Source: Paenibacillus sp. NAIST15-1
Lineage (GTDB): Bacteria > Bacillota > Bacilli > Paenibacillales > Paenibacillaceae
NCBI RefSeq assembly: GCF_001894745.1
Contig: NZ_BBYF01000013.1
Span: forward strand, 62,001 to 126,000
Length of the DNA stretch: 64,000 nt
Direction: 5' to 3'
In this document: one piece after another, positions 38,501-49,200 of the stretch
Layout of the letters: each line of letters opens with the position of its first letter
How positions within the stretch are numbered: the stretch's first letter is position 1
The notes under the pieces: model-generated
The model's input: the letters and a program-made list of their open reading frames with translations, nothing else
Told to the model about the DNA's origin: nothing
The model's database searches: none
Position numbers and translations under genes: made by a program

Positions 38501-40552
38501 GGTTACTGGAACCGTCCAGATCTGACAGCAGAGAAATTCGTTACAATTCCTTCCGTCGGCGAACGGATGTATCGAACCGGAGACTTGGCACGGTGGCTGC
38601 CTGACGGCAATATCGAATACTTGGGCCGAATCGACCATCAAGTGAAAATCCGCGGATATCGGATTGAATTGGGCGAGCTGGAAACTGCTCTGCTGAATGT
38701 CCAAGAAATTCGGGAGACGGTTGTAGTTGCGCGAGAAGAGGAAGACGGACAGAAATCACTCTGCGCCTATTATGTCGCAGATGGCGATCCAACGGTAGGT
38801 AACCTTAGAGCGGCGCTTGCTGCTGAACTGCCAAGCTACATGATTCCATCGTACTTCATTCAGCTGGAGCAGATGCCGCTGGCGCCGAACGGCAAGCTTG
38901 ATCGTAAAGCGCTCCCTGCTCCGAAGAACGTGATTCGGACGGGAACTGATCACGCCGCACCACGAACAGCATTGGAAGTGAAGCTCGTTCGCATATGGCA
39001 GGAAGTACTCGGTCTCGATCAAATCGGAGTGAAGGACGACTTCTTCGAATTGGGAGGGCACTCCTTGCGCGCAACTGCGTTGGCAAGCAAGGTAAGCAAG
39101 GAAATGCACGTTGCTCTTCCGCTGCGGGATATTTTCCACTATTCGACGCTGGAAGCGATGGCGCAGGCGATCGGCGAATTGGAGAAGCAGGAGCACCGAG
39201 CGATTCCTATCGCGTCAATGGCCGAGCATTATCCATTGGCTTCAGCCCAGAAGCGGTTATACATTCTGCACCAGGCTGAAGGAGCGCAGCAGAGCTACAA
39301 CATGCCGGGGGCGATGTCCGTCAGTGGACACATCGATCGAAATCGACTGGAAGCGGCGCTTCTGCAATTGATTACACGCCATGACACACTGCGCACAAGC
39401 TTCGAAATGGTTGATGGTGAGCCTGTACAGCGCGTACACCAGCACGTTGATTTCGCGTTAGAGTATTCGACTGCGAGAGAGAAGGATATCGATCAGGTTG
39501 CCGAGCAGTTTGTCCGCGATTTTGATCTGGAGCAGCCTCCACTACTGAGAGTCGGACTTGTCCAACTTGAGCAAGAAGAACAACATCTATTGCTGTTCGA
39601 TATGCATCACATCATTTCGGACGGGATCTCTATGGACATATTGGTTGATGAGCTTGCTCGCTTGTACAACGGGGAGGAACTTCCTCCACTTGAAATCCAG
39701 TACAAAGATTATGTGCTGTGGCAGCAAGCAGAAGCAAGCAGCGAGCAGATGAAGGAACATGAAGAATACTGGCTGCGGACATTGGGCAATGAACTTCCGT
39801 TACTGGAGCTGCCGACCGAATTTGCAAGAGGCGAACAGCGCAGCTATGAAGGAGATAAGCTGCACTTTGCGATTGATGGGCAGTTGAACGAGAAGCTGCA
39901 GCGCTTGGCATCCCAATCGGGAGCAACCCTATATATGGTGCTGCTGGCGGCTTATACGACCTTGCTTCATAAATATTCAGGACAAAATGACCTGGTTGTG
40001 GGTACCCCAATTGCGGGCAGAACCCATGTAGATGTAGAACCGCTAATTGGGATGTTCGTCAATTCGCTTGCGATTCGCAATTACCCAAATAATGACAAGA
40101 CGTTCCGCAGTTATTTAGAGGAAGTGAAGGAATCGACGCTGAGCGCCTTCGAGCATCAGGATTATCCGTTCGATAAGCTGGTGGAGCAGTTAGAGGATGC
40201 TTGGGTTCCAGGCCGTAATCCGGTATTCGACACAATGTTCGTCCTGCAGAACGCAAAAGCGCGCACGATCAACCTGGGAGAATTGGCCTTCGAGCCTCTA
40301 ATTCCATCACACACGGTTGCGAAATTCGATTTAACCTTGGAAATGGCTATCGAAGACGGCATGCTGAGCGGGCAGTTTGAATATTGCACAAAGCTGTTTT
40401 CCGCCAACATGATTGCGAATTTCGCAGAAGACTTCTTGGAAATTCTATCTCAAGCTTGCGAGCAGCCTGACATCCGCTTGGAGGATATTCAACTGAGCGG
40501 CAGTGCTTATCAAGAGGAAGAATTGGAAGAAGAAATTGACTTTGCATTCTAA
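20591..40552 (+). CDS. pbtA: NRPS PbtA: starter module and modules 2-5, ending in the C domain of module 6
   Basis: A 6,653-aa synthetase. Order: Cs-A-T-E / C-A-T / C-A-T / C-A-T-E / C-A-T / C. Carrier serines (4'-phosphopantetheine sites): S1005, S2529, S3570, S4614, S6158. Condensation/epimerization HH motifs begin near residues 137 (NHIVTDG), 1193 (E), 1665, 2710, 3752, 4794 (E), 5269 and 6339. My pocket readings: DVGELVSVDK, DAFMLGGTFK, DFWNIGMVHK, DVGELISVDK, DVWHFSLVDK, read as Orn/Dab-like, Val, Thr, Orn/Dab-like, Ser. Carriers before E domains have GGDSIKS; the others have GGHSLRA. C domains after E are D-C-L type ([11 protein letters not shown]). GTG 20591 follows GGGGAGAG. There is no thioesterase; the protein ends EEEIDFAF. 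Agreement with paenibacterin residues 1-5, including D-configuration at 1 and 4, supports the name. Confidence 0.93.
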   Translation: MNANPNEWYPLTQAQRRIWYTEMMHPNTSVTTVAGTMYIRGKVDVEILKMAIYQVIMQHDAFRIRIAMTDNQPKQQFAPVEQIVPHVDYLEWDNQNEAESWLQRFNHIPIHMFDPALYHFVVFNVNDEEAWFNLKMNHIVTDGVSSHLIVYKIMKNYTAILSGNADSDEQESTYLDYIFAEREYEQSDRYAKDKAYWLDKFSTMPEVIGIKSYPPHSIGTEASRTSTTVSGEMYEKLYQFSQQHNISLFTLFLGSLYAFLYKTTGNNDIAVGAAYANRTSRQDKDALGMFVSTVAARLTITPDQDVLTFLHNVAKEQKAILRHQKYPYNQLILDLREQNNSVEIQDLYRISIDYMPIRWFSHGELAARQRSSFCGHEVDDFAVHVEDMMDDNQIIFNIDYRKQLFEEHEVIRIIDQMMTIVDQMLSNPSQSLQQLSMISDKEAQIILTRFSNGNWSTPQPVGRTIHQLFEEQVERTPDQVAVVFGDRHLTYKELNEQANCFARTLRAHGVAAEQFVGIMADRSIEMVVGILAILKAGGAYVPIDPEYPEERILYMLEDSNARVLVSQSHLQTRLGYTGTWVLLDDENDYEANRDNLESVNEAHHLAYVIYTSGTTGKPKGVMIEHKQITALGDAWKHAYQLGEPGIRTLQWASFSFDVFTGDMVRALLYGGELIICPSEARANPEAICELIARHRIHIFESTPALVIPLMDYVHEQGKDVSSLRLLVVGSDHCPAAEYRKLMERFGSQMRILNSYGVTEACVDACYYERNGSVDFITMLPIGKPLPSVSMYILDENKALQPIGIVGELYIGGAGVGRGYLNRDDLTAEKFVDDPYSQGKMYRTGDLARWLPDGNIEYLGRLDHQVKIRGNRIEIGEIETRMLQTSLVREAVIVAREDENGLKALCAYYVADSEISVQQLRSTLAEQVPDYMIPSYFMKLERLPLTPNGKIDRNGLPAPSGQDYSGKIYVEPRNQAEQTLASIWQMVLGVKRVGILDHFFELGGDSIKSIQVSSRMQQAGYKLDIRDLFKYPTIEQISPHLVEVQRKAEQGEESGEVGLTPILRWYFDRDEVSLHHYNQSIMLHRKDGFDEAALRNALHKITEHHDALRMVFRRTEQGEYAAWNRRIEEGELYRLDVLDIKERSAGVESEESLHNMLIAEADVIQAGFDIEAGPLVGAGLFRCPDGDHLLIVIHHAVIDAVSWRILLEDLAAGYEQALQGSEIRLPDKTDSFRLWSRQLSAYAQQSNMNEELKYWHQVAQTTITPLPTDYAGIALQRDSESVTVEWSAIETELLLKQAHRAYNTQMDDLLLTALGIAFRRWCGHGRIRINLEGHGRESILPDLDITRTVGWFTSEYPQLLEVGSEEELPRIIKSVKEDLRSIPNKGIGYGICRYLSDAGMQDDWGTAPEVSFNYLGQFDQDFQNSGFSPSPYSTGSNIGGDQLRPYLLDMNGMVSDGKLQLDISYGRTQYRVETIERLASLIRDSLLEIIDHCVAKERTELTPSDVSLQRISIQELEQIVERTSGIGEVEDIYALTPMQKGMWFHTAMDSQAGAYFELTRLTLEGTLNIEAFAASWNELAARHAVFRTNFLVDSNGEPLQVVFRSKRISVKYEDWRSLNPNEQAVAIGNEAAKERAQGFVLENGDVMRVSVLQTADEVYEVLWISHHIVMDGWCLPLVAAEVFSTYSALVEGNKPILASVPSYNQYIQWLERQDESAAAAYWNNYLSGFEETTELPHSKGRRHSGQYEAGQVQIDLGTSLSLALNQAATQHQVTLNTLLQASWGILLQKYNRTSDIVFGSVVSGRPAELVGIEEMIGLFINTIPVRVSSQAHERFAEVMTRMQEDALSSAKHDYYPLYEIQAQCTLKQDLITHIMVLENYPMEQQLDQFNSSDGSGLKLTDVTVTEQTNYDLNLIIIPGDNIVIRFDFNKQALEEADMNVLKQHLLHVLEQVASNPRISIGELQLATDEERAVMMSEFNDTFVAYPREKSIHRLFEERAEHEPDALAVVSGNEQMTYGALNAAANRMARRLRHAGVTSGELVGICADRSLDMVVGLLAIMKSGGAYVPIDPAYPQERISAMLEDTSITTMVTQKHLCSLWPEHLNVIVLDVNETDVSNLMEDIESTNLSIDGAGDDLAYIIYTSGSTGTPKGVCVTHRGVVRLVCGATYVEIDSSDVFLQGSTISFDAATFEIWGSLLNGAALAILPPGNVSLTDWSEAIQRHRVTTLWMTAGLFQVMVEQQIEGFYGVKQLLVGGDVVSPTHVRKVMEKHNGIRVINGYGPTENTTFTCCHTITAADLDRGSIPIGRPIGNTRVYVLDEAGDVLPVGVCGELYAGGDGLARGYLNRPELTAEKFVNDPFIPGERLYRTGDLARWLPDGSIEFIGRCDEQVKIRGYRIEPGEVLAYLLRVDEVGEAAVIAREDSSGQKELCAYFTAEVELSASGLRETLARELPAYMIPSHFIQIEELPLTPNGKVDRRALPQPGEGMRLNMQIQPRTELEAKLALIWKDVLGLENVGVTDSFFELGGHSLRATTLVSKVHRELSVVLPLQDVFRYPTIEQMSLAIQGMQKESFASIPRVEDREWYPVSSAQKRLFVLHQMEGAELSYNMPGVMAIEGKLHRDRLEAAFRSLIARHEVLRTGFEMHNGEPMQRIYSDVEFTVEHWTVGASSEAESVIRSFVRAFQLNKPPLLRVGLIEVDADRHLLLFDMHHIISDGASMGILLDEFVALYSGEELPELRLQYKDYASWQHSEAYLSKMEEQKAYWLESLRGELPVLQLPVDYTRPAFRSFAGSTLEFIVPADKADQLKQLGAGSDATMYMVLLALYTALLHKYTGQEDVIVGMPIAGRTHADIEPLIGMFVNTLPLRHYPAGEKTFRSFLGEVRQSTLQAYEHQEYPFEELVDHIQPTRDVSRNPIFDTVLVLQNTEKGAWSIDGLAVTPNPIEHAVAKFDLTLHVEEDVDGLACSIEYATALYNRETIERLACHFNQLLEAVISNPDARLEQLGIITETEKQQLLEQFNDTSADYPRDKTIHRLFEEQVERTPDAIAVTGTDGLLTYQELNERANSLAWVLRAEGIGADKLVGIMAERTTDMLVGLIAILKAGGAYVPIDPEYPDERISYMLSDSGADILLLPRHLRDQVAYEGTVLFLDDEQTYSGDKSNPPSVNKPSDLAYVIYTSGTTGKPKGTLIEHKNVVRLLFNSRNLFDFRSTDTWTLFHSFCFDFSVWEMYGALLYGGKLVVVPQLTAKNPAMFLQLLAEERVTILNQTPTYFYQLIREALTDGSPELNIRMVIFGGEALSPQLLKDWRAKYPRTQLINMYGITETTVHVTYKEITETEIEQARSNIGFPIPTLRIYILDANRQCVPIGVAGEMFVAGEGLARGYLNRPELTADRFCDNPFEPGSKMYKTGDLAKWLPDGNIEYLGRIDHQVKIRGYRIELGEVEAQVTKVESVREAVVVAREENGEKLLCAYFVADRQLTVGEMRAELAQELPAYMIPSYFVQMERMPLTSNGKVDRKALPAPEGSINTGKEYVAPRTPMEASLARMWEELLGIEQVGVTDNFFELGGHSLRATALVNRVHQEMNIQLPLRDVFRFSTIEELAAAMSEMAEESYSSIPVAEVQDHYPVSSAQKRLYILHQLEGAEQGYNMPGIMLLEGELDRSRFEAAFRKLIARHDILRTGFELVQGEAVQRIHDTVDFAIEYRKVEKQEVQQQVKQFIRTFELDKPPLLRVGLIEIAETKEQHVLLFDMHHIISDGVSIGIVLQEIMRHYHGGQVSPLHIQYKDYAAWQQSEAQKEQLRHQQAYWLDQFQGELPILELPTDYARPAMQQYGGLTLPFRIDKDVADGLNRIAADTGTTLYMVLLAAYTVMLHKYTGQEDIVVGTPIAGRTHEELQPLIGMFVNTLAIRAYPEGAKAFRSYLDEIRSTMLGAYEHQQYPFEELVEGLQLTRDLSRNPLFDTMFALDNTDMMADSLGELQMKPYPLEYTISKFDVSLDVKADEAGLDCSFEYATSLFKSETIHRMAEHFNQLLKNIVNHPDAQLGELGMLTMHESDEILQVFNPTRSLKAPDGTIHRLFEEQAERTPEQPAVVFGNKRMTYRELNERANKLARTLRAEGVEPDDLIGVMADRSIDMVVAVMAVLKSGGAYVPIDPEYPEDRIRYMLEDAKASILLTQCHLQDKVTFEGTWVLLEDEASYHEDDTNLEPNCEPDHLCYVIYTSGTTGNPKGVMIEHRQLAAMAEAWKAEYELHELGIRWLQWASFSFDVFSGDLARTLLHGGELVLCPSDTRANPGALAELLRSSGIQMFESTPALVIPLMEHVYEHGLDIDSLRLLIIGSDLCPADEFRKLRDRFSSHMRIINSYGVTEACVDSSYYEPISSDSVRSVPIGKPLPYVSMYILGENLSLQPVGLAGELYIAGAGVGRGYWNRPEMTADKFVRDPFADGQRMYRTGDLAKWLPDGNIELIGRTDHQVKIRGYRIEIGEVESKLQQTPHIREAAVVAQEDGGGRKVLCAYYTSDRELTAGEWRSALAKELPAYMIPSHFMRLERMPLTPNGKLDRKGLPAPEGAAYTGTEYEAPRTDAEIALAAAWQSVLHVERVGTNDHFFELGGDSIKSIQVSSRLHQAGYKLEIRDLFKYPTIAQLSLQLQPIGRIADQGEVSGEAELTPIQRWYFGLDLDDMHHYNQSFMLYRQDGFNEEALRKTLRTIVEHHDALRMVFRKSDAGVTAWNRAIEEGELFDFLAFDIANSGNAEQVIEAKANDIQASIDLQGGPLVKAGLFRCEQGHHLLIVIHHAVMDGVSWRILLEDIATGYEQACKGDDIRLPSKTDSYATWSRSLVEYAAHTDLGHERSYWRHVLNAGANPLPKDFDTESSLQQDSNSVTVAWNQQDTEHLLKRVHRAYNTDMNEILLAALAIAIQKWSGHNQILVNLEGHGREPIVGELDISRTVGWFTSEYPVLLQAERDRGLAYHIKRAKEELRQIPNKGIGYGICRYLSEPQDNLEWGAAPEISFNYLGQFDQDSMGSGMMLSPYSKGSDGSALHTRQYVLDINGAITDGILTLDMSYSEKEYRKETMELLAGHFHESLLEIIDHCVSREKTELTPSDLLLQGLSIEQLEQIVVETKELGIIENMYMLTPMQKGMWFHNALDGQEGASGAYFEQTRFTLRGELDPALFAQSLHELAARHSVLRTNFCSLDGEPVQVVFREGRITFTYEDLSQLPADEQAVVMERVVASDKLQGFDLERDPLVRVTLMRTEASSCHVLWSSHHILMDGWCLPQLTDELFRIYSAVTNHAAGTTEATGTVGIPGSAESMRNKEANLPDYSRYIEWLAEQDMSAAAEYWNGYLAGYEQQTRLPNGKITGKDKPYVLEQASRKLGIDLTSRMIRIAKQHQVTLNTLLQAAWGIVLQKYNGTQDVVFGGVVSGRPADVPGVESMIGLFINTIPVRVSCEAGASFSDVMEQLQNAALESGRYDYYPLYEIQSRTSQKSELISHIMVFENYPLDERMEQTGDGNDGALALTDVQAAEQTNYDFNLMVVPGDELIIRFDFNSEVYDRGHMERLHHHLMHVLEQVTGNPAISIAEVQLATEAEKAEVQSAFNDTAVDYPREQTIHRMFEEQVQWTPDAAAVLYGDDVITYRELNERANRLARTLRAAGVEPDQIVGIMAERSLELMVGIMGILKAGGAYVPIAPDYPEDRIRYMLDDSKAQVLLVQGSAGEAVDFAGRIINLDDAEAYDEDGSNPEPVNKPTDIAYIIYTSGTTGRPKGVMVEHTSVINRLLWMQKRYPIGSEDTIMQKTAITFDVSVWELFWWAFVGSKVLMLSVGGEKNPHAIVDAIERHRITTMHFVPSMLHAFLEHVEQMTDAERERGLAPLRQVFTSGEALLASQVERFHRYIAPASGAQLINLYGPTEATVDVTYFDCEPGQTYVSVPIGKPIDNTSIYIVNEHNQVQPIGVAGELCIAGVGLARGYWNRPDLTAEKFVTIPSVGERMYRTGDLARWLPDGNIEYLGRIDHQVKIRGYRIELGELETALLNVQEIRETVVVAREEEDGQKSLCAYYVADGDPTVGNLRAALAAELPSYMIPSYFIQLEQMPLAPNGKLDRKALPAPKNVIRTGTDHAAPRTALEVKLVRIWQEVLGLDQIGVKDDFFELGGHSLRATALASKVSKEMHVALPLRDIFHYSTLEAMAQAIGELEKQEHRAIPIASMAEHYPLASAQKRLYILHQAEGAQQSYNMPGAMSVSGHIDRNRLEAALLQLITRHDTLRTSFEMVDGEPVQRVHQHVDFALEYSTAREKDIDQVAEQFVRDFDLEQPPLLRVGLVQLEQEEQHLLLFDMHHIISDGISMDILVDELARLYNGEELPPLEIQYKDYVLWQQAEASSEQMKEHEEYWLRTLGNELPLLELPTEFARGEQRSYEGDKLHFAIDGQLNEKLQRLASQSGATLYMVLLAAYTTLLHKYSGQNDLVVGTPIAGRTHVDVEPLIGMFVNSLAIRNYPNNDKTFRSYLEEVKESTLSAFEHQDYPFDKLVEQLEDAWVPGRNPVFDTMFVLQNAKARTINLGELAFEPLIPSHTVAKFDLTLEMAIEDGMLSGQFEYCTKLFSANMIANFAEDFLEILSQACEQPDIRLEDIQLSGSAYQEEELEEEIDFAF
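20606..25160 (+). other. Module 1: starter C - A(Orn-like) - T - E
   Basis: The starter C domain (about residues 5-440) has NHIVTDG, keeping the catalytic second His but with Asn in place of the first. It would acylate residue 1 with a fatty acid. The A pocket reads DVGELVSVDK (cationic, Orn/Dab class); T is GGDSI with S1005. The E domain motif is [10 protein letters not shown], so the usual Gly after Asp is Ala (A1199). Other E motifs ([34 protein letters not shown]) are intact. Confidence 0.85.
25165..28300 (+). other. Module 2: DCL - A(Val-like) - T
   Basis: The D-C-L condensation domain has HHIVMDGWC at residue 1665, as expected behind an E domain. The A pocket reads DAFMLGGTFK, close to the Val code DAFWLGGTFK with Met at position 278. 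Carrier [10 protein letters not shown]2529. No epimerase, so L-Val is expected. Confidence 0.8.
28301..31430 (+). other. Module 3: LCL - A(Thr) - T
   Basis: The L-C-L condensation domain has MHHIISDG (H2710). The A pocket reads DFWNIGMVHK, the canonical Thr code. Carrier S3570. In paenibacterin the Thr hydroxyl closes the lactone ring, so this residue is central to the product. Confidence 0.88.
31431..35960 (+). other. Module 4: LCL - A(Orn-like) - T - E
   Basis: The C domain has HHIISDG from H3752. The A pocket DVGELISVDK is nearly the same as module 1. Carrier GGDSIKSIQ (S4614). The E domain has a complete [10 protein letters not shown] (H4794), in contrast to module 1. Predicted residue: a D-configured Orn-type cation. 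Confidence 0.85.
35961..39180 (+). other. Module 5: DCL - A(Ser) - T
   Basis: D-C-L domain with HHILMDGWC (H5269). It carries a Thr/Gly-rich insertion around residues 5293-5318 ([19 protein letters not shown] region) not found in the sister domains. The A pocket DVWHFSLVDK is the canonical Ser code. The carrier is GGHSLRAT (S6158), so no epimerization. The A core is almost the same as that of module 8. Confidence 0.87.
39190..40549 (+). other. C-terminal condensation domain of PbtA (belongs to module 6)
   Basis: A complete L-C-L domain with [12 protein letters not shown] at residue 6214 and HHIISDG at 6339 closes the protein, with no A domain behind it. The last residues EEEIDFAF resemble the PbtB terminus DTIEFAF. 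It must act in trans with the A-T of module 6 on PbtB. Confidence 0.85.
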
Positions 40553-40663
40553 ATCGCTGCATTTGACACTGTTGTTCGGTTGTTAACGCGTCATTCATGA
40601 CACTAGGATTGGATTTCGTTCATTCGGGCTGCGTGCAATGGATTTACAGGCACGTACCCGGAT

Positions 40664-40678
40664 GGACGGATGCCGTCC
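40664..40678 (+). other. Small hairpin before pbtB
   Basis: GGACGG and CCGTCC flank a 3-nt loop, 41 nt upstream of ATG 40719. There is no T-run, so it is not a terminator; an mRNA-stability or spacing role is possible. Otherwise the 166-bp gap shows no promoter, and pbtA-pbtB are probably co-transcribed. Confidence 0.4.
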
Positions 40679-40718
40679 TCTAGGGGCTTTACTTGATTTG
40701 AGAGGGGAGATGATCAGA

Positions 40719-43200
40719 ATGGCTTTTGATAAAGAAATCGAATTTTGGAAAGCGAAACTCGATACTGAAGATACGCCTACGACTTTGCCCTACACGAGCA
40801 CTCCAAGCAGTGAAGCGGCACGACATTATTCCGTTTCTGTTACGATGCCTGCTGAAATTTCGGAACGAATTATTCGCATGTCTAAGGGCTCGCATCAAGC
40901 AGCCTTCATGATTTTACTAGGTGGCATCCAATGCTTGCTGCACAAATACACGAGTGAGAATCGCATCGTCATCGGCATGCCTATCGTGCGAAAAGCAGGG
41001 GAGAAGAGACTTCCCATCAATCAAGTCGTCCTATTGAAGGAGAATGTCAATGAAGAGCTCACGTTCAAATCCTTGCTTACTTCACTGAAACAATCCTTTA
41101 CAGAAGCGATTCGACATCAGCATATCCCCTTCCGGCTCATAACTGAGCAGATGAATGTACAAGAAAAGAATGGCTTGCCTGTCATCAATACGATGGCAGC
41201 TCTGAAGAATATACATACCGTTAACTTTATTCCAACGGTTGTTGCAGATGTATTGTTCCAATTTGAGTTCGAAGCTGAGAACCTCCTTTTGAGCGTTGTA
41301 TATAACGAACGTGTCTATGACTCGGTATTTATATCGCAAATCATTGAGCATTTGCAGCGCGTGCTGAGCATCGTATTGCTTGAGCCAAATACGAATTTAG
41401 GGGATCTTCGCTTACTTTCGGATGAGGAAACATCGCTGCTCCTGCACGGATTTAATACGACGGCTGCAGAGTATCCACGTGACCGAACAATTCATGAACT
41501 CTTCACGGAACAAGCACGTCGCACGCCGAATGCTGTTGCGGCAGTTTATGGGCAGCAACAGTTAACATATGCCGAGCTAAATGGAAGGGCGAACAGGCTG
41601 GCGCGTACGTTACAGAACGCTGGCGTTCGATCCGATCAGCTCGTTGGCATCATGGCCGAACGGTCGCTCGAAATGATTGTAGGCTTGCTAGCCATCATGA
41701 AGGCTGGCGGGGCCTATGTTCCGATCGACCCTGAATATCCGCAGGAGCGCATTCGTTATATGCTCGAGGATTCGGGAGCGCAGACGCTAATGCTTCAAGA
41801 CCATCTTCGCGAGCGTGTCACCTATGAAGGCACGATCGTGGATATGAATAGCGAACATAATTATCATGACGACGAGACGGAACTTTCCTCTGTGTCCGAT
41901 TCAAGCAACTTGGCATATGTCATCTATACTTCGGGCACGACAGGCAATCCGAAAGGGGTCATGATTGAACATAGAAGCGCAGTCAATGCGCTGTTGTGGA
42001 GAATTCGGACATACGGGCATTCTTCCTTCGACCGGGTTCTGCAATTGTTTTCATTTTCCTTTGACGGCTTCGTCATGAGCGCGTTCTGCTCATTATTGTC
42101 CGGCGCAGGTTTATTTTTACTTAAGGAAGAAGACGCGAAGGATCCGCTCGCCTTGCATGGCGCTATCAGCCAATCGGGAATCACGCACTTCATTTGCGTA
42201 CCAAATCTATACGGAGCGCTGCTCAATGTGATGCAGGCCGAATCTGTGTCTACGCTGCGTACAGTGACATTGGCTGGCGAGAGTGTCAGCAGTGCATTAG
42301 TAGCTAGAAGCAAGGAGCAGCTTCCTGATGTAAAGCTGTTTAATGAATATGGACCGACAGAGAACAGCGTCGTGGCGACCTGCGCAATCGGCCTCGAGAA
42401 GGATCAACCCATCACCATTGGTACACCGATCTCTAATGCGAGTGTACTGATTTTGAATACTTCTGGAGAGTTGCAGCCGTTACATGTGCCGGGCGAATTA
42501 TGCATAGCCGGTGAGGGACTGGCGAGAGGTTACTTGAACCGTCCGGAATTAACGGAAGAGAAATTTGCGGCTCATCCATTTGTGCCAGGTGAACGCATTT
42601 ACCATACTGGTGATTCCGCCAGATGGCTGCCGAACGGCACAATTGAATATTTGGGACGGATTGATCACCAAGTCAAAATCCGTGGATTCCGTATCGAGCT
42701 GGGCGAAATCGAGTCGAGCTTGAAGAAGGTAGCGGGTGTGCGAGAGGTCATCGTGGATGCTAGGCCGGACGGTAATGGCCAACATATGCTGTGTGCGTAC
42801 ATGGTAGCTGACGCTGAGCTTACTGTGACGGAATTAAGGGAGGCGTTGTCTTCCAATCTGCCGGATTACATGATTCCTTCTCACTTTGTGCAAATGGAAC
42901 AGCTGCCACTTACGCCAAGCGGCAAGCTGGATCGCAAGTCATTGCCCGATCCCCAAGCTAACATGGCTATTGGCACGGAGTATATTGCGCCTCGTACTCC
43001 ACTTGAAGAACGACTTGCGCAAATCTGGCAGGAGTCGCTTGGTGTGGAAAGGGTCGGCATCAAGGATAATTTCTTCGCCCTTGGCGGACACTCGCTGCGG
43101 GCAGCTACATTGGCAAGCAAGCTTCACAAGGAGTTGAACGTCAATGTGCCGCTTCGGGATTTGTTCCGCAATCCGACGATCGAAGAATTGGCTTTGCTTA
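40719..43200 (+). other. Module 6 (remainder): C-terminal C lobe - A(unassigned) - T
   Basis: Residues 1-235 start at the FWKAKL position of a C domain and run through LLHKYTSENRIVIGMPI to the end. The N-terminal lobe with HHxxxDG is absent. The A pocket reads DGMITAEVVK, which I cannot match to a standard code; paenibacterin has Val here. The carrier is [11 protein letters not shown] (S792) with Ala where the other carriers have Glu. Confidence 0.75.
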
Positions 43201-46200
43201 TGGAAGGGATGGAGCAGCAGGAGTTCAGCGCGATTGAACGGGTAAAGGAAAGCGAGTATTATTCGGTATCTTCAGCGCAAAAGAGGCTGTATGTCCTGCA
43301 GCAGCTCGAAGGTGCGGAACAGAGTTACAATATGCCGGGTGCCATGCTGCTGGAGGGACTGCTGGATAGAGAACGCCTCGAAGCCTCATTCCGCAAGCTG
43401 ATTGCACGACATGAGACACTGCGTACCGGATTCGAGCTGATGGACGGAGAACCGGTGCAGAAGGTGTATCAGGATGTAAGCTTTGCCATTGAGTATATGC
43501 AGACAAGCGAGGCGGAAGCGGCGCAGAAAGCCCGCGAATTTATCCGAGCGTTCGACTTGATGACTCCGCCGTTGATGAGGGTTGGCTTAATTGAAATGGC
43601 GCCGGATCGACATGTGCTCCTCTATGACATGCACCATATCATTTCTGACGGTGCATCTATGGGAGTCGTAGTAGAGGAGTTCGCTCGGTTGTATGGGGGT
43701 GAGGAGCTGCCACCGCTGCGTATTCAATATAAAGACTTTGCCGCTTGGCAGCAATCGGAAGCACAGCAGAAGCGCTCGAAGCAGCAGGAGGCCTACTGGC
43801 TGCAAGCATTTAGCGGCGAACTTCCTGTACTTGAGCTTCCAACGGATTACGCGCGCCCAGCCATTCAGAGCTACGAAGGGGAGACCTATGAATTTACGGT
43901 CGATTCGGATATAAGTACGGCATTGCAACGCCTCGCAGCGGATAGCGGAACGACGTTATACATGGTTCTGCTCGCAGCTTACACGGTGCTGCTGCATAAG
44001 TACACGGGTCAGGAAGATATTGTCGTCGGCACGACGAACGCAGGGAGAATGCACGACGATTTGCAGCCGCTTATTGGTATGTTCGTCAATACGCTCGCAA
44101 TTCGCAATTATCCGGCTGGAGAATCGACTTTCCGTGCTTATTTGGAACAAGTGAAGGAGCAGGCGTTAGCTGCATTTGAACATCAGGAGTACCCATTCGA
44201 AGAGCTTGTTGAGAAGCTTCATGTTACAAGAGACATGAGCCGCAACCCGCTGTTCGATACGATGTTCTCCCTACAAAATATGGAGAACAAGGATTTTGAA
44301 CTTCCAGGACTCCAATTGAAGCCGTATGGCTTCGAACACCAAATATCCAAGTTCGATCTCAGCTTGGACGTTGCGGAAGGAGCGGATGGGCTCGCTTGCA
44401 GCTTGGAGTATGCTTCGTCCTTATACAGACAAGACACAATCGTAAGAATGGCGGATCATTATCGACAGCTGCTTCATTCAATTGCACAGTCGCCTGAGGC
44501 GCAAATCTCCGTGCTCGGGATGTTGACGACGGGTGAGCAAGAGCAAATTCGATTCAAGTTCAATCATGATCCGTCAGAAATGGAGCAGAAGCACACGGTT
44601 CATCAACTCTTTGAGGAGCAGGCCGCTCTTACACCGGAACGAACTGCGGTCGTGCATGAGAATGAACAACTGTCGTATCGGGAGTTGAACGAGAGGGCGA
44701 ACCGTCTGGCACGTACGCTTCGTCAACACGGCGTGCAGCCGGAGCAGCTCGTCGGCATCTTGGCAGACCGTTCGCTGGACATGATCGTGGGCATTATGGC
44801 GATCTTGAAGGCAGGCGGCGCTTACGTTCCAATTGATCCGAAATATCCGGAAGAACGTATCCGTTACATGCTGGAGGATTCCAAGGCAAACGTATTGGTG
44901 ACGCAGAGCCATTTACAGTCTCTCTCATCGTTTGACGGTACATGGGTTCTGCTTGATGAGGAGTCATCCTATGCTGAGGATGCTGCCAATCTTGTGTCCA
45001 TCACTGAACCACAACACCTGGCTTACGTCATTTATACATCGGGCACGACCGGACAGCCGAAGGGTGCCATGATTGAGCACAGACAACTGACAGTTATGGC
45101 GAAGGCTTGGGAATGTGAATATCGTCTGCGGGAAGAAAGCATTCGCTGGATGCAATGGGCGAGCTTCTCATTCGACGTATTTTCAGGTGATTTGATTCGT
45201 GCGCTGCTGCATGGCGGGGAACTGGTTCTTTGCCCTGAGCATGCACGTGCGAATCCGGCTGCAATCTACGAATTGATCCGGAAGCATCGTCTTCATATGT
45301 TCGACTGCACGCCGTCTATCGTCATTCCGCTTATGGAATATGTGTATGAGAACAAGCTGGATATCAGCAGCTTGAAGCTTGTCGCCGTTGGATCGGACTA
45401 TTGCCCGCCGGATGAGTTTCAGAAGATGCTGGATCGATTCGGTTCGCAGTTCCGCATCATTAATAGCTATGGCGTGACTGAGACATGCATCGATGCCAGC
45501 TATTATGAACCAACGACTCCAACTGTTCCAAGAGCGCTACCGATTGGAAAACCATTGCCGGGTGTAACGATGTACATTATGGACGGACAACGTTCCTTGC
45601 TTCCGGTTGGTGTCATCGGTGAGCTTTATATCGGCGGCCCATGCGTCGGTCGCGGGTATTGGAATCGCCCAGAGATGACGAGTGAGAAATTCGTCGCAGA
45701 TCCATTCCTGCAGGATCACCGAATGTACCGCACAGGGGATCTGGCTCGTTGGATGCCGGATGGCAACATCGAATATTTAGGCCGTATCGACCATCAAGTG
45801 AAAATACGTGGTTACCGCATTGAGAACGGCGAAGTCGAGTCCAAGCTTCTCAAGGTGGAGACTGTTCGGGAGAGTGTCGTCGTGGCGCGTCAGGATCCGA
45901 ACGGGACAAAAGCATTATGCGCTTATTTCGTTGCGGATCGCAATCTGACGGTGAGTGAACTGAGAAGCGCATTGGCCGATGAATTGCCCGCATATATGAT
46001 TCCATCCTATTTCGTTCAACTGGATCGCCTGCCGCTCACACCGAACGGGAAAGTCGATCGCAAGGCGCTGCCTGCCCCGGAAGCGGGTGCGCACACGGGG
46101 ATTGAATACGTGGCGCCGCGCACGGAAGAGGAGTTAGCGCTGGCGAATGTATGGCAAACCGTCCTTGGTATTGAACGAGTCGGTGTGCTGGATCATTTCT

Positions 46201-49200
46201 TTGAGCTTGGAGGCGACTCCATCAAGTCTATCCAAGTTGCTTCCCGATTGCAGCAAGCAGGCTATAAGCTTGAAATTCGGGATCTGTTCAAGTATCCAAC
46301 GATTGCCCAACTGGGATCCCACTTGCAGAGGGTAAGCAAGGTTGCAGATCAGGGCGAAGTATCAGGTGACGTGCCGCTTACACCGATTCTTGGATGGTTT
46401 TTCGAACAGCAGTTTGCCGACGCGCATCACTATAACCAGTCGATCATGCTGTACCGGAGAGAAGGCTTTAACGAAGCGGCAATCCGCAATGTACTTCAGG
46501 CAGTAACGGAACATCACGATGCGCTGCGCATCGTATTCCGACGGAATGATCAAGGTGATTATACAGCTTGGAATCGCGCAATCGAAGAGGGAGAATTGTT
46601 CCATCTGGAAGTTCTGAACCTTACTGGCTCAGCATCAGGTGATCATGAGCAGAATGTACGGCAGATCATTGAAGCCAAGGCCACGGAGATTCAGCGCGGC
46701 TTCGACCTGCACGATGGGCCGTTGGCAAGAGCCGGATTGTTCCGTACCGATGAGGGGGATCATCTTCTGCTTGTTATGCACCATGGCGTTGTTGACGGTG
46801 TGTCCTGGCGCATCTTGCTGGAGGATATCGCTACTGGATATGAACAAGCGTTGAAGGGAGAGCCTGTTCGGCTGCCTGCCAAGACGGACAGCTTCCGCAC
46901 ATGGGCGAATCAGCTCGCGTCATATGCACGAAGCGAAGCCATGATAGAGGAACAAGTCTTCTGGGAACAGGCAGAAGCGAATGCAACGAGTATTTTGCCT
47001 TTGCCGAAGGATTTTGAAGCGAAGACATCCTTGCAACAGGATAGCGAGTCGGTCGTAGTGGAATGGAGCCGGGAGGAGACGGATATGCTGCTGAAGCATG
47101 TTCACCGGGCTTATAACACGGACATGAACGACATTCTGCTCGCGGCGCTCGGCATGGCTATACAGCAATGGTGTGGACATGAGAAAGCCCTAGTTACACT
47201 TGAAGGACACGGCCGCGAAAATATCATGCCGGAGCTTGATATTTCGCGCACTGTGGGGTGGTTCACGAGTGAATATCCATTCCTGCTCGAGAGCGATCCG
47301 AACAAGAGTTTGTCCTATCGAATCAAACGAATGAAGGAAAATTTGCGACGTATTCCGAATAAAGGCATCGGTTATGGCATTCATCGATATTTATCGGACT
47401 CAGGTACGGAAAATGTATCACGATCAGAAGCATCAGCTCAGCCAGAAATCAGCTTCAACTATTTGGGACAATTCGATCAGGATTTGCAGAACAATGAGAT
47501 GGAAGTCTCTTCATATTCGGGCGGAGCAGAGATAAGCGTTCGTCAGGCTCGTAACACCACACTTGATTTTAACGGGATGATATCGGCTGGGGTTCTTGCA
47601 TTGGAAGTGAGCTACAGCAGCAAGCAATACCGCCGCGATACGATCGACCGACTGGCAGGATTGCTGAAGGGAAGTTTGCAGGAGATCGTTGCCCACTGCG
47701 CATCGAAAGATAAGCCAGAATTGACACCAAGTGACGTATTGGTTAACGGGCTTGGTATTGAGGATCTGGAGCGTATTGCGGAGCAGACGAGGGATCTCGG
47801 GGACATCGAGAACATTTATGCACTGACGCCGATGCAGAAGGGAATGTGGTTCCATAACGCGATGGACGGTCAAGCGGGCGCTTATTTTGAACAGACTCGC
47901 TTTTCGATTCAAGGAGAGCTTGACGTTCAGCTATTCGCAAGCAGCCTAGATGTAATCGCGACGCGCCATGCGGTGCTTCGCACCAATTTCTTCAGCGGCT
48001 GGAACGGAGAATTGCTGCAAATTGTATACCGGAATAAGAATCTGGAATTTAGTTACGAGGATCTAACGGAATTGCCGGAGCATGAGAAGCAGGATCGAGT
48101 TGAAGCGATGGCGCAAGCTGACAAGCAGCGGGGCTTCAATCTGGAGCGCGATGCGCTCATGCGGGTGTCCGTGTTGCGGACGAGCGTGAACTGCAGTCAT
48201 GTCATTTGGAGCTCTCATCATATTCTGATGGATGGCTGGTGCTTGCCGCAGCTCACGCAAGAATGGCTCGAGACGTATTCCGATTCCGTAAATGGACGGT
48301 CAAGCAGCCGATCGGGAGCATCGCCATACAGTCTCTATATTGAATGGCTGTACAGGCAGGATTACACAGCTGCATCTCAGTATTGGAGTGACTATCTGTC
48401 GGATTACGATCAGCAAACGGTTCTTCCTCAGAAGAAATCGAGCGGGCGCAGCGATGTATATATTGCTGACAATCTCGTATTTGAACTGGGCGAGGCTTTA
48501 ACTGCGAAGATGCATCGGGTAGCGAAGCAGCATCAGCTGACGCTGAACACGCTAATGCAGGCGGCATGGGGCATTATTTTGCAGAAGTACAACAATACCG
48601 GCGACGCTGTATTCGGCGGAGTCGTATCGGGCAGACCGGCGGAAATCCCAGGCATTGAATCCATGATTGGACTATTCATTAACACCATTCCGATTCGTGT
48701 TGTGTGTGAAGCGGATGACAGATTTGCCGACGTGATGAAGCAACTTCAGGAGAAGGCACTGGAGTCAGGGCGGTATGATTATTATCCGCTGTATGACATA
48801 CAGGCGCTCAGCGCTCATAAGCAGGATTTGATTAATCATATTCTGGTGTTCGAAAATTACCCGATGGAAGAGCAAATGGAACAGGCTGGTGATGAGCGGG
48901 GACAATTGAACATTACTGACGTGCGGGTGGCCGAGCAGACGAGCTATGATTTCAATCTCGTAGTGATGCCTGGCGAGGATATGATGATTCGCCTCGAGTA
49001 CAATGCCGCCATGTATGTTCGAGCAGATATGGAGAGAGTGCGGCAGCATCTGATTCACGTCCTTGAGCAGGTAACAGCTGATCCGGCCATTGCTGTGAAA
49101 GATGTCCGTCTGGCGACCGACGTCGAGAAGGCAGAGCTTCTGACGGCATTCAATGATACGGAAGTCGAATATCCTCGCGAACAGATGATTCATCGGATGT

